Origin: Aquimarina longa SW024
GTDB lineage: Bacteria > Bacteroidota > Bacteroidia > Flavobacteriales > Flavobacteriaceae
Direction of reading: 5' to 3'
Assembly: GCF_001401755.1 (NCBI RefSeq)
Contig: NZ_KQ474103.1
Coordinates: forward strand, 251,571-315,570
DNA: 64,000 nucleotides
This document shows, piece by piece, positions 63,277 through 64,000 of this stretch. Each line of letters starts with the position of its first letter. Positions within the stretch are counted from its first letter, which is position 1. The notes below the pieces were generated by a model that was not told the DNA's origin, made no database searches, and saw only the letters and a list, made by a program, of their open reading frames with translations. Position numbers and translations under genes: made by a program.

Positions 63277-64000
63277 AACGACTGTCATACTATCGGTGGT
63301 TTATATGGTGTTAATGGTAAAAAATTACAACGTGTCAGTTTCGAGACTATCTGAGTGAATTTAAAGATTGGAAAGATAAGCCATACGTTAAAGAGTGGCT
63401 GATCTTCCCTGAGAATATGGAGAAGTATTTATCCATTGATGAAACCGCACTCTCCAAAGGAGAACTCTACACTATTATTACCAATAAAAGTGCTAAAGGC
63501 AAGAAAGGAGCTATCGTTGTTATACTCTCAGAGACCAAGGCTGAACCTATCATAGCACAATTGATTAAGATCCCAAAATCACTTAGGGATAAGGTCAAAG
63601 AGATTACTTTAGATATACCACATTCGATGAAGGTTATTGTAAAAAAATGTTTCCCTAAAGCCACCCAAGTTACCGATCGCTTTTATGTACAAAAACTAGC
63701 TCTAGAAGCTTTGCAGGATATCAGGATTAAACACCGTTGGGAAGCTATAGACCAAGAAAATAAACAGATCAAGTAAGCTAAAAGCAAACAAAAAGACTAT
63801 AGCTCAGAAACCTTTAGCAATGGAGATAGCAGAAAACAACTCTTAGCCAGAAGTAGATACCGATTCTACAAAGCACCTAATAATTGGACTCAAAATCAAT
63901 ACCTAAGATCCAAAATATTATTTGACCAATATCCAGACATTAAAAAGCATACAACCTAGTACAATGGCTAAGAAATATATTTAATACTGTTACTTCTATG
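63277..64000 (+). pseudogene. Broken orfB (DDE transposase) of an ISAon1-type insertion sequence, running off the window
   Basis: Conserved pieces are CHTIGGLYGVNGKKLQ, then (after a frameshift near 63338) FRDYLSEFKDWKDK, YLSIDETALSKGELYTIITN, KVKEITLDIPHSMKVIVKKC and FPKATQVTDRFYVQKLALEA. A TAA at 63774-63776 interrupts the frame. It resumes as SRKQLLARSRYRFYKAPNNW and shifts again near 63950 before LVQWLRNIFNTVTSM at the edge. The Asp residues of SIDET and TLDIP belong to the DDE catalytic core. At least three lesions are present, so it is not active. The largest intact piece (63417-63776) is not a complete gene. Confidence 0.85.

Noticed and set aside
63417..63776. 119-residue intact frame as a stand-alone transposase gene
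   Set aside because: It is an internal piece of a broken orfB; the homology continues on both sides beyond a frameshift and a stop.

Overview
The window is a low-GC (about one third G+C), gene-dense chromosomal segment from a member of the Bacteroidota, most likely a marine Flavobacteriaceae (Aquimarina-like; the genus is an inference). Supporting signs are a CHU_C / PorP-SprF / OmpA type IX secretion gene set, PorD (DUF4835), FecR and TonB-receptor modules, DUF4249 lipoproteins, the long form of GAPDH, TAnnTTTG promoter boxes and an ISAon1-type transposase relic. No tRNA, rRNA or CRISPR array was seen.

Layout. 1-5124 (+): the 3' part of a large secreted multidomain protein with a type IX sorting domain, followed by its PorP/SprF-like and OmpA-like partners. 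5202-7326 (-): a CAP-domain lipoprotein, a MESH1-like HD hydrolase and an unknown lipoprotein. 7486-20478 (-): a conserved housekeeping block with recN, porD, coaBC, an omega-like RNA polymerase subunit, bamD, a Kir-type K+ channel, dapA, a DUF6913 protein, two YhhN-like membrane proteins, ligA, prmC and a GNAT enzyme. 20609-24895 (+): a LEA-type-2 lipoprotein, an unknown secreted protein, then a tightly overlapping ribD-HAD-EamA-YigZ set. 24889-36605: a thioesterase, dnaA, a low-molecular-weight phosphatase, an RsmI-like methylase, cell-wall enzymes including mltG, dapF, a Do/HtrA protease, GAPDH, a membrane coiled-coil protein and trmD.

Accessory part. 36719-43185 holds a cell-surface signalling uptake unit. 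An ECF sigma gene is divergent from fecR, which is followed by a TonB receptor with an STN signalling domain and an SLC13 carboxylate/sulfate symporter. rplS and monomeric icd follow, separated by a 960-nt gap that contains a possible short ORF and its terminator. 47340-50494 is a second ECF sigma unit (sigma, putative anti-sigma, DUF4097 protein, outer-membrane barrel, 72-residue protein). 50763-58947 is a duplicated pair of TonB receptor plus DUF4249 lipoprotein flanking a penicillin-binding-protein-like serine hydrolase.

The most notable hidden item is a 44-codon gene at 60143-60277 (-). It encodes a peptide with a Bacteroidota class I lanthipeptide / GG-leader type leader, a Gly-Gly site and a 13-residue core containing Cys, Ser and Thr. 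It has a well-formed terminator and no modification enzymes in the window. The right end (62781-64000) is a graveyard of ISAon1-type transposase: a broken orfA and orfB plus an older fragment of a related copy.
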